Shown here in pieces: positions 1-10,589 of a stretch of DNA of 64,000 nucleotides. How positions within the stretch are numbered: the first letter of the stretch is position 1; every line of letters begins with the position of its first letter. The translations under genes were made by a program, and so were the position numbers. The notes under the pieces were generated by a model, which was not told the DNA's origin, made no database searches, and saw only the letters and a list, made by a program, of their open reading frames with translations. This DNA is from Paragyromitra xinjiangensis (Eukaryota; Ascomycota; Pezizomycetes; Pezizales; Discinaceae). Where the stretch lies: NCBI GenBank assembly GCA_038503065.1, contig JBCAMK010000002.1:186001-250000 (forward strand), in the 5' to 3' direction.

Positions 1-231
1 CGAGCCCTTTACCGAGCTTAAAAATTTAAGCCCACGGAGAGGAACCTCCTAGACTTTCTCGTCTTCATAATTAGTGCGCTGTTGTCATTTACGCCCCTTT
101 TGTTATCTATCCCTTCGCCCGCACCAGTATAAGTTGTAGGGGGTGATCTACAAGTCCCTTTCCAGTTCCTTGCAACTTGAGGAACGCTCCCCAGAATTTG
201 ACAACACTTTGTACCTGAACAACAAGAAAAA
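1..231 (+). promoter_or_regulatory. Upstream region and probable 5' leader of acetyl-CoA synthetase
   Basis: No coding sequence is supported here. The stretch ends in an A-rich context (AACAAGAAAAA) directly before the ATG at 232, as is common for fungal start codons. The window begins inside this promoter, so carbon-control elements further upstream cannot be judged. Confidence 0.5.
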
Positions 232-2530
232 ATGTCGGAAGGAAACGTTAAACCACAGCCAGTGGTGATCGAGGCGCATAACGTTCAGAAATATCAGGTT
301 CCTCAGAAATATTTCGAGTGAGTTTTCGCAGTCCCGGAAGTATGGCACAATTACATAGAAACTTATTTTTCTTCTCATGCAGGAAACATCCTGGGAAGCC
401 TCATTTGACGCTCGACGAGTACCAAGTATTGTACAAAGAATCGATCGAGAACCCCGATAAATTCTGGGGGGAGAGAGCACGTGAGCTTCTCCACTGGGAC
501 ATCCCCTTCACAACCGTCCGAAACGGATCGTTTGAGCACGGCGACGTAAGTTGGTTCCTCGAGGGCCGTCTTAATGCTTGCTACAACTGCGTCGACCGAT
601 GGGCTTTCAAAGACCCTAACAGACCAGCGATCATCTATGAAGCCGATGAACCCTCAGAAGGTCGTGTCATCACCTATGGCGAGCTGCTTCGTGAGGTCTG
701 TAAATTGGCCTTCGTTCTGAAGCAAATGGGCGTGAGGAAGGGAGACACCGTTGCGATCTACTTGCCCATGATTGCGGAAGCCCTCATTGCCTTCATGGCG
801 ATTGTTAGAATTGGAGCCGTCCACTCCGTCGTATTCGCTGGGTTTTCGTCAGAGTCCCTCCGCGATCGAGTAATCGATGCTGGCTCGAAGGTTGTTATTA
901 CTTCCGACGAAGGAAAGCGCGGTGGGAAGATTATTGGCACTAAGCGCATTGTTGACGATGCGTTGAAGCAATGCCCTGACGTGAAAAACGTGATTGTCTT
1001 CCGCCGCACCGGAGCCGACGTTCCCATGACCGCAGGCCGCGATTACTGGTGGCACGAGGAAGTGAATAAATACCCTGGCTACTGCGCCCCAGCTCTCATG
1101 GACTCGGAAGATCCTTTGTTTTTGCTATATACCTCTGGCTCCACCGGGAAGCCTAAGGGTGTCATGCATACCACTGCTGGGTACCTTTTAGGGGCGGCTA
1201 TGACAGGAAAGTATGTGTTCGACCTTCATCAAGGTGACAAGATGGGGACTGCCGGAGATGTAGGTTGGATTACTGGGCACACTTACGCTGTATACGCACC
1301 GCTGCTGCTTGGTGTTTCAACGCTCATCTTCGAGGGGACACCTGCGTACCCGAATTTCTCGAGATATTGGGATATTATCGATAAGCATGGGATCACCCAG
1401 TTCTACGTTGCGCCAACCGCATTGAGATTGCTGAAAAGAGCGGGCGACCACCATATCAACCGAGAGATGAAAAGTCTACGAGTATTGGGTTCAGTCGGAG
1501 AACCTATTGCAGAGGATGTATGGAAATGGTATCACGAGAAAGTCGGAAAAGAGGAATGCCATGTCATTGATGTAAGTTTTATTGGTGCCAAGATATCTTG
1601 TTTCATGTACTAAAACCTTATTTAGACGTACTGGCAAACTGAGACAGGTTCTCACGTTATTACCCCTCTCGGGGGTGTCACTCCAACAAAGCCTGGAAGC
1701 GCCTCGCTACCTTTCTTCGGTATCGAGCCTGCCATCATTGACCCAGTATCTGGTGCAGAGCTCCACGGAAATGATGTGGAGGGTGTATTGGTCATTAAGA
1801 AGCCGTGGCCTTCAATGGCAAGGACTGTTTGGGCGTCGCACCAGAGATATATGGAGACTTACCTAAACGTGTATAAGGGCTACTACGTATGTTATTACGT
1901 ATCTAGGGGAATGATGTTTTCGAGTAGCTTGACTAATGGGTTTCTAGTTCACCGGAGATGGTGCGGGTAGAGACCACGAGGGTTACTACTGGATCCGTGG
2001 GCGAGTAGACGACGTTGTGAATGTCAGTGGACATAGACTTTCGACAGCTGAAATCGAAGCTGCTCTTATCCATCATGGTAAAATCTCCCGCTTGAGAGGT
2101 GCTGTATTATGCATTCGCTAATGCAAATTATAGAGGCTGTTGCTGAGGCTGCCGTTGTGGGTATTGCCGACGAGTTGACCGGTCAAACTGTCAACGCATT
2201 CGTGTCTCTCAAAGATGCTTTCTCAAACTCTCCAGAAATGCGCAAGAGTTTGACTATGCAAGTCCGTAAATCCATTGGACCCTTCGCGGCGCCCAAGGCC
2301 GTATATGTGGTCAATGATCTTCCCAAGACAAGATCTGGAAAGATCATGAGACGTATCCTAAGGAAGATTTTGTCGGGCGAGGAAGATCAACTTGGTGATA
2401 CTTCCACTTTGTCTGATCCTAGTGTCGTTGACTCTATTATCAAGACTGTCCACGAGATGTAAGTTGTCTAAAGCTTTTAGTTATACATTGCTCCAAAGCT
2501 AACTATCTTTGTAGCCGTGGGTCGAAGTGA
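232..2530 (+). CDS. facA: Acetyl-CoA synthetase (AMP-forming)
   Basis: Activates acetate to acetyl-CoA through an acetyl-adenylate; known fungal orthologues are facA/acu-5/ACS1, needed for growth on acetate and for supplying acetyl-CoA. Six exons: 232-317, 383-1571, 1626-1886, 1948-2077, 2134-2458, 2515-2530, giving 668 residues, the usual fungal length. Visible motifs are the phosphate-binding loop [11 protein letters not shown] (about residues 278-288), the adenylate motif [10 protein letters not shown] after intron 2, the hinge region [14 protein letters not shown], and the C-terminal RSGKIMRR, whose Lys (about 625) is the catalytic, acetylation-regulated residue of the family. All introns are short GT-AG and preserve frame; the last exon codes only six residues. 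The ANL-superfamily identity is certain; the choice of acetyl- over propionyl-CoA synthetase rests on remembered overall similarity. Confidence 0.96.
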
Positions 2531-3315
2531 AGCTAGAAGCCCTCCGGGGAAGAGGCAGCGTGCTATAACTGGACTTTCAATTCTTTAGCCTTTTTTCTTT
2601 CCTTATGTTTATCAATATCAGCCCTCATGTTCGGTGGTACTCTTTAACAATCTCTTTATGTACTTCAAGTTTTACATTTTATGCTACAATGCATCTGATT
2701 TGCTTGAGAATTGCTGAGACCCTTAACTTTTTTCTCGTGAAGACTTTGACTATAAGTTGTGGTTGGCCTCATTCCCACCAACAAGATTCTTCCGTTGTAG
2801 CCGTAGAAGACGCGGGTACTCTCTTCAAGCCATGGGGGGCTATTTATTCATTCGATTACTACTGTCTTCAAATATCTGCTGCTCAAGTTCTGGAGGAGAT
2901 GTGTTATGTTGTGTATCTCTCCAGATTTATCAAAACTGCTCTTTGAGCACTAGGACAGTCAGAATAGATCCACGTATTTCGCCTTGCAGTCAATTGACCC
3001 TACAATTATCTTCCAGAATTTTTCAGAGCGCTACGCACCAAACAACTCCCAGCATCACGCCAAGTATCACTCGATGATACTCAACTGATATCACGTGACT
3101 GACTTAGTCACCAGAGGAGGATGAGTGTGACTGCTCCACACCTTTCGAGATCCGCCAAGCCCACTGTCAAGCCCTAGCACCCACACACGCCCGCTACTGG
3201 GAGAACTTCGAAACGGGCCTCATCAACAATTGACAACAACGAATTTCACGACAATCGCCTCGGTCCTCACCACCACCCACCGACCCTCACACCAACCCGA
3301 GGACAGAAATAAGCT
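2531..3315. other. Intergenic: ACS 3' end and ribosomal-protein promoter
   Basis: No gene is supported. The first half is T-rich trailer sequence of the synthetase gene. The last 250 bases hold a CACGTG palindrome at 3092-3097, a Homol-D type octamer (listed separately) and an AC-rich leader before the uL15 start codon. Confidence 0.6.
3126..3133 (-). promoter_or_regulatory. Homol-D-like box upstream of ribosomal protein uL15
   Basis: TGTGACTG on the plus strand is the exact complement of CAGTCACA, the Homol-D element known from fission yeast ribosomal-protein promoters and reported in other ascomycetes. It lies about 180 bp before the uL15 ATG. The role is inferred from sequence identity and position only; an octamer can occur by chance. 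Confidence 0.5.
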
Positions 3316-3625
3316 ATGCCGGTACGCATTCTCTCTCTCGCAATGCTATTTCCGCTGTTTTTTTTCAGTGGGGGGGATGGATGGGTTGAATGGAGGAAAT
3401 GGAGTTTTCGGGATGGTCGATAGCTAACGGCTGGGTTTGGGGAGGATTTTTAGACCAGATTGACCAAGACGAGGAAGCACCGTGGGCACGTCAGTGCCGG
3501 TCACGGTCGTGTAGGAAAGCACAGAAAACGTATGTTTTCCTGCTGCTTATTGGTTTCCAATTTCGTCATGCAGAAGACTGACGAGCGGATTGTTTGAATG
3601 AAAATAGATCCCGGAGGTCGTGGTA

Positions 3626-3659
<34 letters not shown>

Positions 3660-4032
3660 GGATAAATACCATCCGGGTTACTTCGGTAAGGTCGGTATGA
3701 GGTACTTCCACAAGCAGCGAAACCACTTCTGGAATCCTGTCATCAATCTTGATAAGGTCAGTTTTCTTCTTCCAATTCTATATCGAATCGAGGAAGGCTT
3801 GCTGACAGATCAATAGCTGTGGTCCCTCGTCCCCGCCGAGTCGCGCGAGAAATACCTCAACAAGTCTTCAGACGCAGCCCCAGTGATCGACCTCCTTGCT
3901 CTCGGATACTCAAAGGTTCTCGGAAAGGGAAGGCTCCCCAACGCCCCTGTGATCGTCAAGGCCCGCTACGTTTCAGCGCTTGCGGAGAAGAAGATCAAGG
4001 AGGCTGGTGGTGTTGTGGAACTTGTCGGCTAG
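3316..4032 (+). CDS. RPL28: 60S ribosomal protein L28 (uL15, mammalian L27a)
   Basis: Structural protein of the cytosolic large ribosomal subunit. Four exons: 3316-3321, 3454-3529, 3608-3756, 3817-4032, giving 148 residues, the same length class as yeast Rpl28. The first exon codes only Met-Pro, followed by a 132 bp intron; a tiny first exon before a long first intron is typical of fungal ribosomal-protein genes. Signature segments are [50 protein letters not shown] and the C-terminal [19 protein letters not shown]. The protein is strongly basic and ends VVELVG. The start is fixed by the conserved MPTR opening. Identity is secure. Confidence 0.97.
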
Positions 4033-7000
4033 ATGCTTTTTTCGTCTTCTTTTTCTACGATTTCTGGGTCTGTTTGTGAGATCAAAAAATAATTAAAAAA
4101 ATTTGAGACATCATGAACGAAATGCATATGCGTTTGGTGGCAGAGCTACAACTCAGGAAAAGTCAAAAGTCTTGGTGTTTTTTTTCCTCTTTGTTCTCGT
4201 TTGGTGATTCCATGGGTTATTTACTTTCTTGGTTGGGATGGGTTCTGGTACATACTGGTAGCAAGAATATGGATCAAATCCTTCCAAGTCTCTAGGCTCT
4301 CGTATGAGATGGATTAGGCGATCATTGATAGAGAATTATGACTATTTCTGGGTTATAGTTACGGTCCTGGGTGATGGATACAGTACCAAAGGAAGTCCTG
4401 TACTTTGTTGGGTTTATCTTTAGCCAAAAGTTTAAGCTCCTGATCTCACGATCGGGCTGCGACAAAGGCTAACATTTATACACTTTAAGTTTACCTCTGG
4501 GTGATGATCCATGCCTCGTAATCAAGGCTGAGCTTCTGATATTCCTTTTGACCACCCCTAAGACATATCACTACCGTGTAAGTAGATGTTCCTCTTCTCC
4601 ATCAAGGTTTCTTACAATCATGATAGCACGTGTATCACTCCCTGTCTAATAACTATTCCACTCAAACTCCAAGTGATGGTCTTCTCGGTGAAATCATCAC
4701 GTATCCTCCAAGCGCAAAAGGAGTTTTGGGACATACTCGCTCACACTTAAACTAGCCTCATCCCACTTCCGAAAAAAGGAAATAGTGGGGCTACTTAATC
4801 AATTTATCATCAAATCGAGCGGAATTTTTGGATTTAGGCGAGTGATATTCCATGAAGCTAGTTCGCCATTACAGCCGGAGGAGGCCGTCTCAATCCTCAC
4901 CTATAATTTAATAAGTGCGGGGATTTTCTTATTGCTCATCGACTCTTCGTTTGTTGAAAATTATGGTAAACGGGGGGATACGCTATCGCTTGATCAGACT
5001 AGAAACGATTTCCTGGGTTATAGGTACATAGACACGTTAAAGATTCAGAAGCGGCATGTCCTCGAGGCATAACATAAGAGCTGAATCCCCCGGAAAGGAA
5101 GCAATCCCTCAAATCTACCACGGTCTGCAGTATATCATGAAGGTTAGGATTGCTAGAGTAGTGGCATCCCCTTAATCCTCTCTACAGATCATTGTAACTC
5201 CTATCTCCCTCACTTATTAAATCCTTTGCTGCCCAAAAAATATGGCCCCTCCACGACCGACCGGCTTCAAAGCAAGAAACAGACTAGAAATACGGATCAT
5301 ACAAAGTACTCAGATAGCTATACGCATCGCTGCCAGCTCCCAAGAGACACTTGGTGGGAGAGACACCGCACACCCTCTGACAAAGATGGACACTGAGACC
5401 CCAATAGTATTTACTACAAGAGTTGTCCCTCAATCAATCGAATCTTCTCTGCCTCCCGATCCCGTATCTTACAGCAGATGGTTAATAGGGTGATACCGTT
5501 TGCCTGGATAATATGTCAAAAAGAATCAAAAAGAAGTTCACAAGCTTCTCTGCAAGCCTTCTTAACCCAGTGGGTGAAGAATTTACTCCCCTGGGAGGGG
5601 ATCGAATTTACGATCCCCCCGGCCCCTCTGGGTGACACAGTAACTATTAAGCTACCATAGCTGATGATATTATAATGCCTTAAAAGGTCTTTCGCCCTTT
5701 TTAGGCCCACCCTTCTATAGTGCACTGATAAGATTGATTAGTTATATTATCGTAAACCAAGATAACCCCCAGTTTCTGTGCTTGCCTTCATAGATGGCAT
5801 AGATACCAGGTCGAGCAGGTTTCGCCCTGAAGGTTACTTCATCGGCCGTATCCGGGATCAGTAAACCCTTGTCGGCTTTATCTATATCTTATTAACATAC
5901 CGCAGAAGCTCGCGGTTATCGTAGTTGATTCGAGAGATATAGAAGATAAACTAGAAATTTGTAGTGGTAGGGACGAAAGAGTAGCCTATATAGTCGATGG
6001 GCTTATTGGGAAGACAAGTGTGCTGAATAGGCAGATGGCTGTCGTGGTAAGTACTTTTTTATCTATAGCTAGGGCTGTGAGCTCTGTAACGTACCTTCCT
6101 TACTGTTTCTCCTACTAGTAACCTCTGCCTCCAGTTTCCAATATGGCTTATAGAAGCCAATTTTTACTTCGAGGACTACTACTACTGTTACACCGAAGAT
6201 CCTTGCTCCATCATCTTGTGTCTTCTCTACTACATGGAAGAAGAATCTTAACTTCATAACTTTAAATTTAAAGTTAACCATTCAATCGTTTTGATACACG
6301 CTAAAACAGCCCCACACCCCTAAATCCTTTGGTCACTTTAACTCTTCAAGACTCATGCCACAAAAGATATACCATATTTTTTGTGGCAATCAACTGTCTC
6401 GAAAAAGTATGACACCACTATAAAACCATCCCGACATTTACAAGTTTTATTCCTATCTATTTCATTTCATAGAGATCCGCTTGATAAGATAGACTGCTCT
6501 ATCTCCGTGGGCACCCATTTTTTGGCCCTGCCAGCAGTCGGCCAGCCTGGCCTTTTGACAGCTACTTCCCCGAGTTAGTACCTTGTGTTATATCCCAGTC
6601 AGTGCATTAGGGTTAATGGAATTTACTAGAAAGGTCTATAGCTGGGTTATTCACGGCGTAGATATACATGTTGTGTACTGTTGGCATTCCTTATAGTGTC
6701 TGAAGACAGTGTCGGAAAATGTGAAGAAGGGTTGGTCGTCTTGTTAGTGATATGGCCCTGAGTTTTATTTCCTGCAACTTTTAGTGCGGCTCTGATATAA
6801 GGTATTTTTTTCTTCCGGCTATTTAATATAAGCCTTATGAATATATAAATTTAAAAGGTTGCTTAATCTAAAGCTATGCAGTAAGATGGGGTATCATTCT
6901 CCTAAGTAGTGGTAGCTTAATAGAATAAAACTAACTAAAAGAAGAGAGGTGGGACGGTGGAACTATCTGTGGACCCGCAAACCATAATTTATTTCCAGAA

Positions 7001-10000
7001 ATTCTAGGGGGAGGAACAGTAAAAACCTCAAGATTCTGGTTGATCTTGGCTGCACACTTTACTTCTATCTCTACCACAACCCCGCCTTCAGCAAACGGCT
7101 TTTTTCGCTCCTGAGGTTGCTCGGCTATATGAGGCGCATCGTGCGCTCTCTGCGGAGGTAGCTCCTCCTCGGATAGCCGTGCAGTAACTTTTTTTCACCC
7201 TCCTCATAGCCCCGCTCCTGGAAAGCATCAATGATCATCTAACGCTAAGGTCTCGGCTCAAGGATCTTGAGGCTCTGGACGCCACCAATAATGGATTATG
7301 ACATTATGACAGGCTCATCTGAGTCGCAAATTTTCACATCTGCATGAAGTATCATTGGGAGAAGACAAAGAGTCCGGTTGTCGGCACACCCACAGGACGA
7401 ATACTCTTTTAGGTCCCACCTCCAAATTATGGTCTCCCTCTTAACAAACTCAATTAGAATATACCATACGCCAATCACATGTATGTGGATCGTGTAAATT
7501 TACTGAATGTCTCAGGATACCCAGTTATCCAGCGGAAACACCCGTCCCGACGCGCACGCCTTTGCTTACTTTTTCACGATCACTGAGAACTGGAGGCGGT
7601 GGGATATCCGGCTATGGCGCACGGCTCTGTAAGGGGTGGTGACTTCTGCACTCGGGGTAAGCAAGAGCCTGAAAGACGACTTCTAGCTTACGATTTGCGC
7701 TGACTTGGCGTATCTATGACTTAGTCGGATTCAAATCTTTGAGGCTTGCACTCCCAGGTTCGGTGTATCTGCCAGGCTGGACCCCAAGGCTCTCATCGGA
7801 AACATCACGAGGTTAACTAGCTCCAATCGATTATGAATAGTGGATTTTATGATTTGAGTGAGGGTAGAGGTTGGTCATTTTTCTGACCCATAAAAATAAC
7901 CATAGAAGCATTCCAAATGCCGCTTCTAATCATATAGAAACGGCAACGAGCAGGGCACTACAGACTCCGATCTATAAATGCAGCCTAAATTCCAAGAGAA
8001 GTGTCCTTTGGGGTGTATATCGGGTTTCCCGGTTTGCTATCGAAAGCTTGATTTCTCCGCACGGTTCCCCTCGCTGGTCTAGCTTGGGAGGATAACCATC
8101 TGAAACAAAGAAGAAGAAGAAAAATGTCGAGATAATAATGAAGAAGTGAGGAACAACGGCCGTAGCCTGGTCTTAACGATGTCTCATGCTGCCATCACCA
8201 TCGATCACTCGATAATTTATCGGCACCTTACCCGAGCTATTCCGGCATCTCTAATCCTATAGGCCCATTATCCTGTCTGTTCACAAATTAATTCGGGAGA
8301 TCTCCCGTGATATATTGATCGCGCCTCCGAATCGACATTTTATTTTTCAGGTAGGGAAGTCCCCACTTGAATCTCCACACTTCGATATTCGACACTCCTC
8401 CGAGAACCGCCCGGAGGAAACAACATATGTATTATCATTCACCTTCCGTTTTGTCGTGGTAGATTAGCACCACTTACGGGGGCCGGCACACGAGCCGCGG
8501 GGGAGGAGGGGAAATTGATATTTAGGGTTTTTACAAGGGCTGCCCTGACGGGGAGAACGGCGGTACCTCTGAAGCGAAGCATTTCGAATTGGACTGGTCG
8601 GCACGGCAGCGAAACTCCGCTATCTGGAATAGACCATCATCATCGATTATTTTTAGTCCGTTTCAAAGTACAGCCTGTATGAGCTGGCGGGTTTCTCACG
8701 ATGCGAGGGCATGTTTCAGGTTAGTAGAGTACTGGCTGGATCAGCTCGAAGGCCTTTGGCGAGGGAATGGCTGAGGGTACCTGGCGTTACGGGCTTGTCC
8801 CTGCATATTGCTTTATGTAGGTCGGGCATTATGCTTTAAGGTTTTATAAATGGCAACTTCAATCATGGATTTTGGTTCCTTGGGGAAGAATCGTATGAGC
8901 AGACGACAAGTAATTAGAGTAGGAGACGTATCGGGAGGTCAGCCTATATTTCGAAAGAGAGGTGGTATGAATGAGGAGTAACGAGTATATGTAGGTCGGT
9001 CATTTCCAACCCCGGCTGCCTATAGGATTATTACTCCAAGATTGGTAATGATAAATTGTTCTTAATTGCAGTGCACGTGTTCCCATGTTATAGTGTTCAG
9101 TAACTAATAAAGTCTTTGATTTTCGTGATGTGTCACCGTTGCAGGGATGATTCTGTAGGGCAGTTCTTGGTGTCATCCCGCATTTCCAAAAAAGGCTACT
9201 AGGTAAGGAGGGTACGTATTTTCTCTTGGGTAGTCTGGGTATTTGGAATGTTCGTATTTCATTCACTTGGCTGCTTGGAATCCAAGAGGTTTAAAGGATT
9301 TGTCGTCTTGGGCGGAAATAACAAATCTTATGACCGTGAGGCCTAAGATTCTCACATGTGTTGCCCAGAGCGAATGGGGGCGGAGGGAGGCCGTTTTCTA
9401 GCTGTTTTATCGGTCAAGAGTTTCCACGTTGAGGGTATAAACGTATGAATCCAGGTAAGGAAGAGGACCCAAGGCCTTGGGTTGATATCACAGCTTCATA
9501 AGTAAAATCTCTTTTGTCATGGGTGGCCATGGTGGTCAATAGGAAGTTAAGTTTCTCGGAAGCGATGCAACCGAGTTGGCTCAAGCGTCTTCATGCTTCG
9601 CCGAATTGCCGGGTTGGCGCAGGAGACGCGTCAGCGTTATATTCAACGTTGTGGCCAGCGCTGTAGAGCAATAGGCTAAGAGCTTCTTCTCCAACACGCA
9701 TCGGATGTTGAGATGATATCTAGAAGGTGTTATCATAATAAGCTGCGTTTACGGGTACGACGGTAGCGGTGGATAGAGGAAAACGAAACACAAGATGAAC
9801 TCGGAAAATTCGCTCGGAAGTTCGCTCGGATTTAAATGGTTTCCGTCAACCCGATTCCAGGTGGAGCGTAAAACGGGGGGTGTGGCCAAAAAGCAATGAC
9901 CAAGTCCGGCCTGGCAGAGGCGACATGAGGGACGCGTGTTTCGACCGAGACAGGGCGCCTCCTTTTTCCTGTTTTGGGACAGCGATCTGAGCTGCACGGC

Positions 10001-10589
10001 GGTTGCCCCTCCAACATCGTGCGCTGCTGCTTGTCACTGTCCATACACCAACAATCTTGCATCCCAGCAGAGTTGTTCTTGCTCCGATTTTCCGAATCTG
10101 AGCAGCTGCGCCTTCTTTGGTGCTTCATTCGTTTCGTTTCCGTTCCCCAGTTTCCTCTTCACGATTTGGCTGGGTTTGTCGCTCCCTATTTTCGACTTAC
10201 AGTTTACTCCGCCACTCCTTCGTTCACTTAGTTCTTTGTCTTCTAATTTCTGTACTCTAATTTTTATTTTTGACTTCTGCCTTTCCTCTATTTCCTTTCG
10301 CTTGGCCCCAAGGCTGTGAGCTTGAAGTCGTCGTCACCCCAGTCATCATTGGCCCCACGACTGCAGGTCACTTGCGCCCCCGATTAGAAAGCCCTTCCAT
10401 TGTTTGTTTCGCTCACCCGACGCACTCGTTCTCCCGCTGGTCGGCTGCTTTAACGACCATTGGTCTTGAATACCCGACTTACAGCGCTGATAATAATACA
10501 ATACTTCCTTCATCCTCTCGCCCTTCCTCCTTCTTGTCCTTTGTTGTTACTTTCCTCGCCCCTCATCTTCTGTCGTTTTAATCGGAGAT
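4033..10589. other. Large gene-free region with decayed sequence, then ADAM promoter and leader
   Basis: No intact gene could be supported over 6.5 kb. From about 4.8 to 7 kb the DNA is rich in TA steps and stop codons in all frames, consistent with decayed or RIP-mutated repeat sequence. A minus-strand stretch at 5760-6060 reads like a broken coding relic with several stops, but I could not assign a family. A tRNA-like element lies at 5515-5675 (separate entry). From about 9.9 kb the sequence becomes C/T-rich, especially 10040-10590, which fits the long pyrimidine-rich promoter and leader of the downstream protease gene. Short open frames here have no recognisable domains. Confidence 0.5.
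5515..5675 (-). mobile_element. Candidate tRNA-derived SINE or tRNA relic
   Basis: On the minus strand an A-box-like TAGCTTAATAGTTA (plus 5641-5654) is followed about 46 nt later by a B-box-like AATTCGATCC (plus 5599-5608). This matches the tRNA spacing between positions 8 and 53. Downstream, past a non-tRNA segment, two runs of five T (plus 5528-5532 and 5518-5522) could end Pol III transcription. The D and T stems do not pair properly, so this is not a functional tRNA gene. A tRNA-derived SINE of about 150 bp or a decayed tRNA is the best reading. No second copy was found by eye in the window. Confidence 0.4.

Noticed and set aside
7690..7770. Sequence with GGATTCAAATC resembling a tRNA B box
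   Set aside because: No A box at the right distance and no cloverleaf could be drawn.
9832..10581. Several open frames on both strands upstream of the ADAM gene
   Set aside because: Pyrimidine-rich leader DNA keeps multiple frames open; none shows a domain or a splice-consistent link to the protease.
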